Positions 36,500 through 47,012 of a stretch of DNA of 64,000 nucleotides are shown here, piece by piece. The notes under the pieces are model-generated. The model was not told the origin of the DNA, made no database searches, and worked only from the letters and a program-made list of their open reading frames with translations. Within the stretch, counting starts at the first letter, position 1; the number at the start of each line of letters is the position of its first letter. This stretch comes from Eledone cirrhosa (Eukaryota > Mollusca > Cephalopoda > Octopoda > Eledonidae). The stretch spans positions 2,780,836-2,844,835 of the forward strand of contig OZ024740.1 of assembly GCA_964016885.1 (NCBI GenBank). The letters are read 5' to 3'. The position numbers were made by a program, and so were the translations under genes.

Positions 36500-37740
36500 T
36501 CACTGTAGAATTTCTTTGTAGACACAGTTGTCAGCAAACAGACCCCTTTCATTTAATATTTTTATATTTTCTTTTTTTGTAACTCGTGATAATGCAACAT
36601 ACATCTGACCATGTGAGAAGAATTGTGTTGGTAGATATACACCTATCTTTTCAAATGTCTGCCCGTATGCCTTGTTGCATGTAATGGCAAAGGCTGGTTT
36701 GACAGGAAATTGCTTGCGAGTAAAGGTGAAAGGGAACTCAAGCTCTTGAGATACATGTGGTATCCTTGGGATTAGCAACCTTGTTCCAGCATTGGGACCC
36801 AATGCCACTTCAGCTTCAATGACATGATTATGTAAACTGATGATGATGTAGTGTGTACCATTGCAATGCCCGTTTAGAGGATCCAGATTTCTCAGAAGCA
36901 TGATGCAACTGCCTTTCTTCAGTTTAAGTATGTGTGTTGGAAAGCCTTATGGGGTAAGTTTGTTGATGAACTCAATTGGATATTGCAGTTCATTATCTAC
37001 TGTATCAGAGCTTCTGTAGATTATTTCATTCACCCATCTTGCTGCATCATTTGTTGGGGTGATAATGGCTCTATTTGCAAGCCATAGTGGGTTTCTGTAG
37101 TTTCCTGGAAGATTTGTAAACACAAAATCACACAGTCCAGACACATTACCATATTCCAGACAAAGTTCATTTGGCAGAAGAATTGTGAATGCACCTACAG
37201 TTGGAATGTTACCATTTCCCACATCAAGAAGGTAGTTTGCAAACTGTCTTTCATCAGAATCCTCTGTATTAATTAACAGTTGATTGTTTGTCATCTCCAT
37301 GGTTTCCACATAGTCCCAGAGATAGGATCTCTTGATGGTTGCCTCAACTATTTGTGGTCTAGCACCATGACGTACAACTGGAAGAATTTGCTTCCAGTCA
37401 CCAGATAATAATACTGTTAGACCACCAAATGGCTTTTTGCAATCTCGAACATCTTTGAAGCTCCTGTCAAGGCATTCAAAGATATGCTTATGTCCCATAC
37501 CTATCCCATCAATGATTAGCAGGTCAACTTGCTGCATAAGTTTACCTGCGTCATCCCTCTTTGTGAAGAAGCAAGTTGATTCAGCAGTCACATTGAGAAG
37601 AGTTCTACCTTTGTGAAGCAAAGTGGCTGCTATTCCAGATATGGAAGTGGCAAGTGCAATTTCTTTTTTAGATCAGCAGAAAATTCTGCCTTCATTTTCA
37701 TTTACAGAGGTGATTACTTTGTGAAAAATAATCAGTTGCT
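36500..37740 (-). pseudogene. Helitron helicase domain without Walker A
   Basis: The minus-strand frames 37621-36947 and 36901-36500 give SGIAATLLHKGRTLLNVT, LLIIDGIGMGHKHIFECLDR, LTVLLSGDWKQILPVV, then FAITCNKAYGQTFEKIGVYL and FSHGQMYVALSRV, ending YKEIL. Upstream, ITSVNENEGRIFC is followed at once by TGA and SKKEIALATSISGIAAT, so about 20 residues holding the GxGKT loop are deleted near 37675. The Walker B Glu expected after IID is Gly. A small frameshift separates the two frames near 36920. ATP hydrolysis by this copy is excluded on three counts. Confidence 0.85.
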
Positions 37741-39200
37741 CAGGATTCAATGTTGGCAGAAGTTCGTTTAATGTTTGCTTGCAGTTGGTGTGTATTGAAA
37801 TCAGTTTCTGCCTTAAGAACCCTGTTGATTTCTGGTATGGCAACAATAGTTGGATCTGGCCGAGGAAGTCCATAGTTGGCATGAATGTCCAAGCCACCAT
37901 GTTGAAGTCTTTGTTGGATCTTCTGTAGAACAATCTGCACGGTTTGCATGGACATGACTTGCTCACGACGTTCATGCATGATATCCTCTGCAAGACAATT
38001 CTTCCATTTCTCCCAGAACTGCAGAGGGTCATTTGGCATGTAGTACAATAAAATGGTGCAGAAGATCTCTCGCAGCTGAGGACTAAGCGTAATGGATGAG
38101 GCCTCTTCCATAGGTTTGTCTTTTTCTCCATCTTCATCTAACAGACCAAGATTCCTGCATGCTTCTTGGAATGTTGGAAATTCAACTCCTTCAATTTTTC
38201 CTCAATTCTTTGTATGAAGTTGACCCAGCCTTGTGATGTAGGATCATTCTGAGGTAATATAATTCAGATTGATGTCTACTGAGAGATACTGTTGGAATGC
38301 ATCCAAGAGATTCACTCATAAATTGTTGATCACCATCCAGATGTCCCTTTTTTCTTCTTGGCCACTTTTTGTTTGTCCAAGTGAAATATTTAGGAATATC
38401 AATATACAATATGTTTTGTGCCAGTGGGTCTCTAATATTCAGTTGAAAATATTCCGTCAACTTAGTCATTGGCTGTCCCCTAGAAACAACACTTTCTTCT
38501 TGCCCTCGCTCATACACGACCATTCGTTCCCCAGGTAAATGGCAAGGCAACTTTTCAACTGGCGGTTTTCGATGATGTAATGGAAATTTATAGATTCTCC
38601 AGAATGCTTCACTTGCTGAGATGTACCGGGCATTGATATAGGTCTCAATCTCATTTTGGGCATGGACACAATTTCCTTGATCATCCTTAATAGTGAAAGT
38701 GATCTTGTCTGATCCTTTCGTGATGTACTTATATAAGTACTTAACAGCCTTAACACTGTGGACAACCTCACAATTGATGTGGCACTGATATCTCAATGAG
38801 AGGAAAGGGTTGTATGGAACAATCCAATGATTATCAATAGTAAATTCTTGACCTTTAAGTTGGATTGTATGGGTGTGACCACCATACTGTCTATCCCTTC
38901 TACACTCCAGAATGGAATTTTCGGCAACAAATGTGGTTTGTCTGAATGACTTGGGATAACTTTTTGAGCAATGGCGTTGTTTTCCTAGCCCTTCCATACA
39001 TGGGCACATCATATCAGCTTGTCCACATGGGCCATGAATGTTGCAGGATGTGATGATCTTATGCAGAATTGGATTGGTCACTTTATCAGGAATCTCACAG
39101 TACACTACCTGATCAATGGCATCAGCAGTTTTGGGTTTGCTATTTTCAGCCATTATCAGCAGAATATAAGCATGAGTGAGGCCCGTTTCTGCCTTTCTAT
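37740..39200 (-). pseudogene. Helitron Rep (HUH/Y2) and linker region
   Basis: The frame 39153-38191 reads CEIPDKVTNPILHKIITSCN, HGPCGQADMMCPCMEG, the two-tyrosine motif KYLYKYITKGSD and FTWTNKKWPRRKKG, all typical of Helitron Rep. Upstream, in the same frame, the HUH motif reads GLTHAYILLIM, where GLPHAHILLIM would be usual, so the second His is Tyr. The preceding TPSYFITVTTNPNWDEI is in another frame (39395-39156), broken near 39185. A frameshift near 38195 leads into the linker frame 38111-37740. Confidence 0.85.
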
Positions 39201-40346
39201 TGTAGCAGAATGAGCCACATTTCCTAGGACATTTCTTTTCAGTATGTCATCCATGAGGCTGTCATACTTGATCTTGAAGACTCTTGCACAAATATCAGGA
39301 TGGTCTATAGGTTCTTCACCAGGGTGCAAACTATTTTTTATTTCATCCCAGTTAGGGTTAGTTGTTACTGTGATGAAATAAGATGGCGTTCCCATGACTA
39401 ACCACAGTCATCGAATTCTGAAAGCACTCACTGTAGAAGCGAGGTGAACCATAGATTGAAGGAGGAAGAACAATTCTCCGGCCTGCATTTACTGAATCTT
39501 CTTCAGCCACAGCATCATACAAACCCTCATACTTTTCAGCTCGTATCATGGTTTGATTGTTGTGGGCCCATTTGAGGCGACAATGTTCTATTTTTGCCTG
39601 GGCATCTACAGCATATTGCTGCACCAGCCGCCTGCTCTTCAAGCTAATGTTACAGCCACCTTGTCTAACCTGAAACCGATAACAGTAGAAATCAGTGGGT
39701 GTGAGTGTGTGGTTGTTGTCAATTCTTTTCAAACCATCCTGAAACCCATCATTCCACCAAGAAGACAGTAGCACATAATGCAGAGAATCATAAGAACGGT
39801 GCAACTGATGAATCCGCTGAAGACCACCATCTCGTTTATGAATGATGACATCCAAAAGACCTAATGCTGTATCAGGTTGAATATCAGCAATCTCAGATGC
39901 CATGGGAAGTTATATGTGCGACAATGAAAATCAGTGGGTTTTACTTTATCAGCATGTAGGACAATATTCACATTTTCAGAGACTGGCATTTCAATGACTG
40001 ACTTGAAGCTTCTTATATAGGTGTTGCAGTAGTGCAAGTCTTCTTGCAAGTCCTGTGGGACAGCAGCATCTAAATTAGCATGATGCAAGCGATTCTGAAG
40101 CTCATGATAGAAATAAAGCTGCGCAAACTTAGGTGAAGCATCACTTGGAAGTAGCGATCCAATAATATGACAAATCTTACCTTGGATCTTAAATGTAGGA
40201 CTAAATCTTGGTGCTTTAATCTCTTTGCAACCAATTGAAGCTAAGGCAAGCACATTGTTATATCCCCGTATCTTATGGAGAAAAGAAGGTATACGATGCT
40301 GACGATAGCTAATAAGCTTGAAACTAGTACATCGTTCCTGTGTCAA
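39200..40346 (-). pseudogene. Helitron-like N domain, frameshifted
   Basis: Frames 40346-39861 and 39903-39358 give FSPTFKIQGKICHIIGSLLP, AQLYFYHELQNRLHHANLDA, then LGLLDVIIHKRDGGLQRIHQ, LHYVLLSSWWNDGFQDGLKR and MIRAEKYEGLYDAV. These are the conserved blocks between the zinc finger and Rep in Helitrons. The two frames overlap with a shift near 39890, and another break near 39390 precedes the Rep start. The very N-terminus is missing. Confidence 0.8.
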
Positions 40347-40775
40347 TGTTGAACAAAAAGGTGACGTGGTTGCCTAAACACTGTACGGCGTAATTCGGGC
40401 TGTTTGTTTGTTTACAAACAAACAAACCGAGCATTATAATAAATGTTCGGTAAACCGATACGTGCATATATATATATATATATATATGTGTATGTATGTA
40501 TATATATACATACTACTGTACGTCTGTATACATATATGTATGTACGTATACATACATACTTACATTTAAGTAAGTGCCGTACTAAGAGTGAGAAATGAAA
40601 TTTCGTTTCATTCTATTCCATTTACATATATATTGATATATATATAAATATTTATATTTATTTTTTTTATTTTAACATATATTTATTTCTAAGATTTCAC
40701 CGTAGAGATAACATCTATTTATACATACATGGCAGAGAGTGAATATGGGACACAGAAAACATTTCTCATCTAAAT
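40347..40775. other. TA-rich spacer with a near-palindrome
   Basis: GTTTGTTTGTTT and ACAAACAAACAAAC at about 40402-40428 form a near-perfect palindrome. TA/TG microsatellite follows at 40465-40560. No gene. Confidence 0.6.
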
Positions 40776-40922
40776 CCCAACACATGGCAGCAGACGCACA
40801 ACGACAAAGAGAGAAGAGGGAAAACCCAACACATGGCAGCAGACGCACAACGACAAAGAGAGAAGAGGGAAAACCCAACACATGGCAGCAGACGCACAAC
40901 GACAAAGAGAGGTGAGGGAAAA
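40776..40922. repeat. 49-bp tandem repeat, three units
   Basis: CCCAACACATGGCAGCAGAC recurs at 40776, 40825 and 40874. The units are nearly identical except that the last one ends GGTGAGGG instead of GAAGAGGG. Confidence 0.9.
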
Positions 40923-41345
40923 TCAATGAAACAATAATCGCTCTACAACATTCCAACAAATTTGGGTCACTCTTGAGTGCTATTGGTAACGTGTAACCCA
41001 ATACAACCTGTCACATGGTCGGGTCGTCGGCAACCCCACCAAGTTTACTTGGTGACGAGGCTGACTTTGGACACCCTGCAGGACAAAAAACAAAACCTGA
41101 CAAAGGGCGGAAGAACTCATAAGAGTCAACGGCCATCCAAAAGTGTGTAAATATGTATATACACATGTACCGTGTGGTTAAACCACTGGGAGTGAAGGAC
41201 CCCTAGCCTTTGTCGGGGCATTCTTCTAGAAGGCAACTCAGGAAACTGGGATAACTCTGATATAAAACTTACGGCCCAGTAGTTACCGATGATGTTGGTC
41301 TTTTCTTCTTTTCGGGTTATAGCTACTGTCACTCAGAGAGTGGGA
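40923..41345. other. Unassigned, GC-richer unique stretch
   Basis: Less AT-rich than its surroundings, with a small hairpin ACCAAGTTTACTTGGT at about 41038-41053. No coding frame or repeat that I recognise. It may be a UTR-like piece of a retroelement, but nothing here proves it. Confidence 0.3.
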
Positions 41346-41560
41346 TTGGCTCAGTGCACAGTCTTTCCTCACTTTAAAAAATATCTTCACGCACAGGCAT
41401 TGCACGATAGAATTAATTAATAATTATTAATAATCGTGCAATGGCCATACTTGATAATGAGGAGACAGCCATCATATAGATATATATAGCTGACACGGAG
41501 AAAATAAATCTTTGAAATGAATGTATGTTTGAAATATGTATTATCGTTTGCTATTCGAAC

Positions 41561-41561
<1 letters not shown>

Positions 41562-41606
<45 letters not shown>
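41562..41606. repeat. (GA)n microsatellite
   Basis: Pure GA tract of about 44 bp. Confidence 0.95.
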
Positions 41607-41663
41607 TATGAGGTACTCATAACAACAGTGGTAGCAGCAAAACGCGTATCAAAACAATATATA

Positions 41664-42152
41664 TCTATATTATAAAGCTGACAGCTGTATTTATGTAAGA
41701 AACGTTTCGCCAAACGGCTGGACCAAACACCACCAAATTTACACTGTAGATGTAACTTTTTCCAAGTAAGAGAGTGAGGGTATTTTAGTCTTCTAAATTT
41801 CGTTAAAAGATTAAAGATATTTTATCGTTTATTTAAAATTTTCAAATGTCAACACTTCGGGTTATACGACATTTCCCTCTCTTTCTTAGTCTGTATTTTT
41901 AGATAGATACATAGCTATAACGTTGCGCCCTTATAATATGTCTCTGTTGCCGGTATTAGATACATAGCTATAACGTCGCACGCTTATAATATATGTCTGT
42001 CTTCACGAACCAAAGTATCGTCTTCCTGTTTTCCTTCGGTTTAAACGTTTTTCGAAATATTTACTTCTACGTTCACAGATTTATTTTTTTAGTTTCAGAA
42101 GATCCCGTTAAGGGTGAAAGCAGCGATTCTTTGCTTAAACTTTAATCTGTTA

Positions 42153-42226
<74 letters not shown>

Positions 42227-42594
42227 TATATTCATGTACAGATATTTTTGCATACACAAAAACAAAATATAAACAAACGTATTTATTTCATGAAAGCACA
42301 GACGGTTTATCGTCATTGTTACTGCCGATATGCCTCCCAAAAAGTCCCACCCTGGCCGCAAGATCAGATTTTCCAGAAGAAAAAATGTTATTGGAGCAAC
42401 AGAGAGATTAAGCTTCGCAATTACCATCAACAAAGATCAGGGTCAAACCCTAAAAGTGGCTGGCCTTCATCTGGGAAAACCATGGTCAATTGTATGTAGG
42501 ATCTTCTAAAGTGAGCTCGCCAAACAATCTCTTCATCTTTGCTCCCGAGGGCCGAACAAAAAATATTGTATACTCTGAGGCTTTAACAATGTAA
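41664..42594 (+). mobile_element. Helitron derivative with N-to-C fused ORF
   Basis: A Helitron 5' end (TCTATATTATAAAGCTGACAG, preceded by A) starts at 41664. Sequence from about 42040 to 42290 matches the 649-bp Helitron at 7118-7766, but here a longer TA run (about 42158-42225) intervenes. A fused frame follows at 42330. The hairpin/CTAG end was not found after 42594, so the right border is open. Confidence 0.65.
42330..42594 (+). pseudogene. Helitron start codons fused to helicase C-terminus
   Basis: From ATG 42330 the frame begins MPPKKSHPGRKIRFSRRKN, a basic start of the kind seen on Helitron proteins. It then goes directly into FAITINKDQGQTLKVAGLHL, the last helicase motifs. One frameshift after GKPW (near 42485) moves the frame to GQLYVGSSKVSSPNNLFIF and TKNIVYSEALTM, ending at TAA. 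Everything between the N-terminus and the last ~70 residues (over a thousand residues in a complete protein) has been removed. Such minimal fusions are expected for deletion derivatives. Confidence 0.7.
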
Positions 42595-43050
42595 TTTATG
42601 TATTTTCTGTTACTTGGAATTTCTATTATGGTTGTACAAATTATTGTAAAGTTTGTTAAAAAATGTGTTCTCTGTTCAGCCTTTATTGTTGTAACTTTAG
42701 AAGGGTGTTCACTTCATTAGTTTGGTTAAATGAACATCTCTCTATTTTTTGTATTTGGAAGAATTTAACAATGAAACATTGAGTACAAAAAATGAATTCA
42801 TACTAAATGAATAGTTCAATGACTCCAGGTATTTACAATATGTCTTTGTACATGTTGATACATAGGTTTTTTTGTAAGGTGTATGCACGATAAACAGTTC
42901 ATTAAAGACATACCTTGATGAGTTATATATATATAGGCATTTTTATCACTGAAATAAATAATGGACAAAAGCATTGTAACGAGCAGCGTTCGGCTCTTCC
43001 AACGAGACAGATTAATACATATGTTACTCCTTAACTTCGTGCCAGATATT
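42595..43050. other. AT-rich sequence, possibly gypsy 3' flank
   Basis: No frame of interest. On the minus strand it follows the gypsy integrase stop, so part of it (about 42960-43050) may be the 3' untranslated/LTR side of that element. Confidence 0.35.
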
Positions 43051-43051
43051 A

Positions 43052-43790
43052 TCACAAGGGAATGCGTTGAAATGTATCGGTGACCGCATGGTGCTTGATG
43101 CGACAGGCAAACAAACACGTCTTGTTAACATGAAAGTTAATGTTGGAAGAAGCAGGTGTGTGTGCGAAAGAAAAAGATGGGGGTGTATGTGGCTCAGGTG
43201 TGTGAGCATCTGTGTGGGCCCTTTTAAGTCTATCAACCGCAATGGTCTCTCTGGATCCCTTAATGTCTACAGTGAAATGTTTATCAGAACGAGCTAATAC
43301 ACGATAGGGTCCAGAGTACGGTTGTGTGAGAGGTGGTCTCACAGCATCGTTTCTTACGAACACATGGGTCCACGAGGCAATATCCCTCGGGACTGCAGAT
43401 CTTACAGTTTGCTTCCTCGTATCCATCGGCGGCAGGTCCTGAAAATAAGAACGCAGACGGGATACGTAGGAAAGCGGATCTTGTGCAGCGAGATCTGCAG
43501 GGGCAAGCATTTGCCCAGGTAACGCTAGAGGAGCACCATACACAATTCGGCCGGGAGAATCCAAGGTCCTCCTTTATTGATGACCAAATCCCCAACAACA
43601 CAATAGGGAGGTACTCGCTCCAACGCGTAGAGTCAGGAGAAGTCCGAAGAGCGGCTTTTAGTTGTCGGTGGAAGCGTTCCACCATTCCATTAGATGCAGG
43701 ATGATATGAAGTTGTTTGGATGCGTTTAGCGCCAATGATCTTCGTCAATTCGGAGAAGAGATTCGATTCGAACTGTCTTCCACGGTTCCT
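43052..43790 (-). pseudogene. Ty3/gypsy integrase C-terminal region, minus strand
   Basis: Frame 43748-43560 has [20 protein letters not shown] and [21 protein letters not shown] frameshift near 43562 leads to frame 43564-43052 with [33 protein letters not shown] and the GPY/F-like PYSGPYRVL. It is homologous to 1-928 but clearly a different copy: most blocks match with many substitutions. The upstream end near 43790 ([19 protein letters not shown]) is continuous with it, and the rest of pol is missing. Confidence 0.85.
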
Positions 43791-43799
43791 TCTAAATTG

Positions 43800-44370
43800 G
43801 TTGACCCCGAACGTTGAACACTTTTAAATGGCAACCTTCTGATAAAACATTTGACTTTTTTTTTAACAAGCAGTTATCTAAGAGAAACTTTAGAAAAAAA
43901 AATATATATATATATATATTGAAAGCTATAGCGATAATCAACATTATTGAACATTTACAGACAAAAGCAAACAAACAAAAAACTTATATCTTCTGTTGTT
44001 ATTCGCTGTGTAGTGAATATAAAAAAAAAATTATTAGCAACATTTTTGAGCATTTTTAAACAGACAAGACAGAAAACATTTATTTTTTGTAATGGCCGAT
44101 GATTTTCCCACCCATTCTCTTTCTTCTCCGAAATGTAGATTGGCTTAGACGCATCATGTGATGCCATCTCCTTCTCCAATTAAAAAAAAAAAAAACATTT
44201 AATGTTTCTGCTTTGAATTATTGTGACTTGTCGATTCCGGATTTTGCATTTCTTCTTTCTTCATGGATGTTAAGGGAAATTTGTGTTGTTTTCCCATTGT
44301 TCCAAACATCTAACACGCGTTGCATTTCTTTACTTGAATATCATTCAGTATTTTTTTATGTGGAACTGAT
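43800..44370. other. AT-rich spacer without gene
   Basis: Includes a TA microsatellite near 43900-43920 and long A or T runs. It separates an integrase on the minus strand from a gag-like piece on the plus strand. Confidence 0.5.
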
Positions 44371-44372
44371 AC

Positions 44373-44798
44373 ATGCTAATGATGAGTAGTCCTAATTTAC
44401 CTGCGTTCTCCCGTGAGCCCAAGCTCTGGTTTGCGCAACTGGATACATATTTTGCTGCAGATGGAATTAAAACAGAGCAGAAACTCAATGTTTTGATTAG
44501 TGGTATACCTTCGTCGCTCGCCATCACGGTGAGAGATTTAATAACGGACCCGCCAACCGGTACTTCGTATGATTCGTTGAGGACGGAAATATTAAGGAGA
44601 AACTGCCGTTCAGCTGAAAGCAGGTTTCGTGCATTATTGGAGGACGAGTGTTTACGCCACATTCGGGACCTCCGTGAATCGCCCGATGAGGATAGTTCAT
44701 TTATCAAAAAGTTATTTTTTTCTCGCTTGCCAAACAATGTACAGATTATATTGGCTACCTTTCAACATGACTGCAACTCACACACACATCCCTACTGA
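44373..44798 (+). pseudogene. Retrotransposon gag-like N-terminal fragment
   Basis: The frame reads LPAFSREPKLWFAQLDTYFA, then GIKTEQKLNVLISGIPSSLA, TSYDSLRTEILRRNCRS and LRESPDEDSSFIKKLFFSRL. The P-x-LWFAQ-x-D/E-x-YF start and the helical layout are those of Ty3/gypsy gag capsid proteins, which package the element RNA. After about residue 133 it degenerates into (CA)n and a SINE. There is no nucleocapsid zinc knuckle. It lies close to, but in the opposite orientation to, the integrase at 43052-43790, so the two are either separate insertions or separated by an inversion. Confidence 0.65.
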
Positions 44799-44815
44799 CC
44801 ATTATCACAACAATG

Positions 44816-44965
44816 CTTTCCAGCATAGTTACGTCCCTTTACGATCTGAGTTCAAATCCCGCCGAGGTTGACTTTGCCTTTCATCCTTACGGGGTCGATA
44901 AAATAAAGTACCAGTAATGCACTGGGTATTTGCTGGCCTTGTGCCTAAAGTAGAAACAATTATCA
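44816..44965 (+). mobile_element. tRNA-derived SINE, copy 2
   Basis: ATCTGAGTTCAAATCCCGCC, GAGGTTGACTTTGCCTTTCA, CGGGGTCGATAAAATAAAGT and the tail GGCCTTGTGCCTAAAGTAGA match the SINE at 6150-6335. It is inserted after the gag fragment. ATTATCACAACAATG flanks it on both sides (about 44799-44813 and 44958-44973), a plausible target duplication of about 15 bp. Confidence 0.85.
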
Positions 44966-45084
44966 CAACAATGAACCTCTTTACTACACACACACACATA
45001 TTTGTCTTAATAGACATGTTTTTCAGTGACTTCTCAACATGACTGCAACTCAATCAGGCGAAAAAAGACACTCTTCGACAAACC

Positions 45085-45372
45085 TACATTTCGCGCCAAA
45101 CCAGTTCAGCTAAAATCAATTTTTAACATTCACGTGACCTCTACCGACCAATCAAAATTGTTTTGACTACAAGAATTTTTGCAACACGAATTGGCGCGAA
45201 ATTTATAGTACTTATTCACGTGACATTCAACAACCAACCAAATCTTAATACCTCTGGAGCCACTTTTTTCACATAAAACAGGAAGAATTTCCAAAACTGA
45301 TCAGATTAGAGTAAACATCACGGGCGCTCTATCTCAAAATCATTTTTGAAAAGCATTAGAAATGAGCAACCG
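45085..45372 (+). promoter_or_regulatory. Promoter-like patch with paired E2F, E-box and CCAAT motifs
   Basis: TTTCGCGCCAAA at 45089-45100 and TTGGCGCGAAA at 45191-45201 are inverted E2F-type sites. CACGTGAC occurs at 45131 and 45217, and CCAAT at 45148. The order E2F, CACGTGAC, CCAA(T/C) is seen twice. Downstream, ATG 45362 reads MSNR before CG|GTAAAA, a possible splice donor, so this could be the promoter and first exon of a host gene. No further exon was identified with confidence. Confidence 0.35.
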
Positions 45373-45624
45373 GTAAAAACTGAATACTAACCAATACTTA
45401 TTACTAATTTATACTTATTCCTAATTAAACTATTTTTCACTGGGAAAAATTTGTCAGCAATTTCTTTTCCTTTTACTAATATATCACAACTCGTGTGTTA
45501 CACCTCTATTTTTTTAAATATATATATATATATAAGCAGAAGGGATATTCAATGTGTTGTTAAATCAACAAATATAAATGTTTATAGCTGATTCAGAGCA
45601 CTCAACACATTTTGGAGTGTATAA
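45373..45624. other. AT-rich, no gene seen
   Basis: Unremarkable except for a short TA microsatellite near 45520. Confidence 0.4.
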
Positions 45625-45720
45625 TATACAATGATATTAAATAAATGGAAACTATATTCATAAAACCATATTTATAAATATGGTTTTATGAATATAGTTT
45701 CCATTTATTTAATATCATTG

Positions 45721-45724
<4 letters not shown>
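45625..45724. repeat. 100-bp near-perfect palindrome in TA repeats
   Basis: Left arm ATACAATGATATTAAATAAA... and right arm ...TTTATTTAATATCATTGTAT pair over about 48 bp each, with only a few bases (TTATAAA) in the centre. A (TA)n/(TG)n tract follows directly. The arms appear identical. Confidence 0.9.
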
Positions 45725-45756
<32 letters not shown>

Positions 45757-46069
45757 ATGGGATTCAGGAGGTGACCTCAGTTAAAACAGGGGCTCAGTAC
45801 ATTAGTAGAGTGTAGGCATCTCTATTTTACATAGAAGTAACTTCTGTAGGAAATGAATAAAACAGTTCTAGTGGCCAGCAGCTGATGGCAACTTATGTGT
45901 AAGTATATATATATATATATATAAAATACAATATGTTGAAAAGGTAACACACTAGAGAGAGATACAGTGCGCTATCAATAAAACAGGGAAAGAGCTCAGG
46001 ATTTCCTCTCCTTTGAGCACATTAGGGGACAGGGAATGGCGAGAGTCTATGGCTCCGTTAATTTATCGT

Positions 46070-46106
<37 letters not shown>

Positions 46107-46398
46107 CCATGTATGTAAGCATGAATGAATACAGTAAGCCAGTGACTTTAACTGTTAACACTATCATATATTTTGGTTTCCCTGTTTGACCAAATGCTTT
46201 ACTTACTTGTTTTTTTTTTTTGTTTTTTTATTTATTCTTTCTCTGAGACATTTTTTAAAAGATATTTTTTTAAAGCAAAGCATTGGCCCTAAAATACCAC
46301 AGTAGGCCGCTGCAATGCTACCATGGGCCCCTTTAGTGCTACTGTAGGCCCCCTGGAGCCCACTTGCCATTGGGCAACCTGTCAATCTGGCCAGTTCA

Positions 46399-46440
<42 letters not shown>

Positions 46441-46560
46441 ATTTTCCAAGAGATGGCAACAGAAATGAACTTGTTATTTCCCTCTAAAATGTTTTTTTTC
46501 TGTTTCTGTCTTTCCTGTCTCCTCAATCTTTCTTTTTCTTCTTCAATTTCTCATTCTATC
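45725..46560. other. Microsatellites and unassigned DNA
   Basis: TA/TG/CT tracts at 45725-45755, 45905-45925, 46072-46100 and 46397-46440. The minus strand at about 46400-46260 (GCCAGATTGACAGGTTGCCC, then GGGGCCTACAGTAGC) resembles hAT-type MITE ends, but no second end was found. Confidence 0.4.
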
Positions 46561-46600
46561 ATCTTCTGATGAAGGATTTGTGTCCGAAACGTTAAGACTC
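46561..46600 (+). ncRNA. Hammerhead-like core motif
   Basis: CTGATGA (46566-46572), then AGGATTTGTGTCC (a GGA/TCC stem), then GAAAC (46586-46590). The CUGANGA box and the GAAA box are both canonical. Stem I partners were not found, and the required UH after stem III is only possible far downstream (about 46615), so folding is unproven. Confidence 0.35.
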
Positions 46601-46643
46601 TTTATCTACTATACGTAAAACTAATATATTTCTTCATTGTACT

Positions 46644-46784
46644 GTGTCGTTGACGAGGACGAAATTAAAGTTGACGATGATGAAATTGAAGTTGACGATG
46701 ACGAAATTCAGACTGAAGATAATGTCACTGAGATTGCCAAATATGAAGATATCGTTGACAAAATACTAGGAATTATCAAATAGC
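46644..46784 (+). pseudogene. Acidic ORF fragment with 21-bp repeats
   Basis: A frame of 46 residues ends at TAG 46782-46784. It has three 7-residue repeats (DEDEIKV, DDDEIEV, DDDEIQT) and then an amphipathic end, KYEDIVDKILGIIK. It sits right before a retroelement C-terminal fragment (46785-47012), so it may be the linker of that element. No start codon and no splice acceptor are evident. Function unknown. Confidence 0.3.
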
Positions 46785-47012
46785 TACTTTTTCCAGTGGT
46801 TTTCGAGACGTTTGGTGGAGCTGGGCTACTGACAGAAAAGTTCTTGTTATCGTTGGCAGCTCAACTTACTGAGGTATCAAGTAATGCCCAAAAGGGTGCT
46901 TGATTGTTTCAGCGCCTTAGCCTCACCATCATCCAGCTTTACCGAGGTGTTTGATAATGCCTGAGAAGGTGCTTGGTTGTTTCAGCACCTTAGCCTCGCC
47001 ATCACCCAGTCT
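46785..47012 (+). pseudogene. LINE/retroelement ORF C-terminal fragment (copy 3)
   Basis: PVVFETFGGAGLLTEKFLLS followed by LAAQLTEVSSNAQKGA, stop, LFQRLSLTII matches copy 1 at 34300-34480. The last ~70 bp (GAGGTNT...AATGCC to CATCACCCAG) are present twice, at about 46872-46940 and 46943-47010. The copy is old: stops and frameshifts are frequent. Confidence 0.5.

Larger units (their letters stand above)
36500..40346 (-). mobile_element. Large decayed Helitron, minus strand
   Basis: On the minus strand the order is Helitron-like N domain (40346-39200), HUH/Y2 Rep (about 39395-38200) and PIF1-type helicase (about 37750-36500). This is the full RepHel architecture of an autonomous element. It is cut by several frameshifts, a deletion that removes the helicase P-loop, and key residue changes. 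No 5' TC end is seen near 40370. Confidence 0.85.

Noticed and set aside
43790..44373. Gag-like fragment and nearby integrase as one intact gypsy element
   Set aside because: They are in opposite orientations, and protease, RT and RNase H are absent between them.
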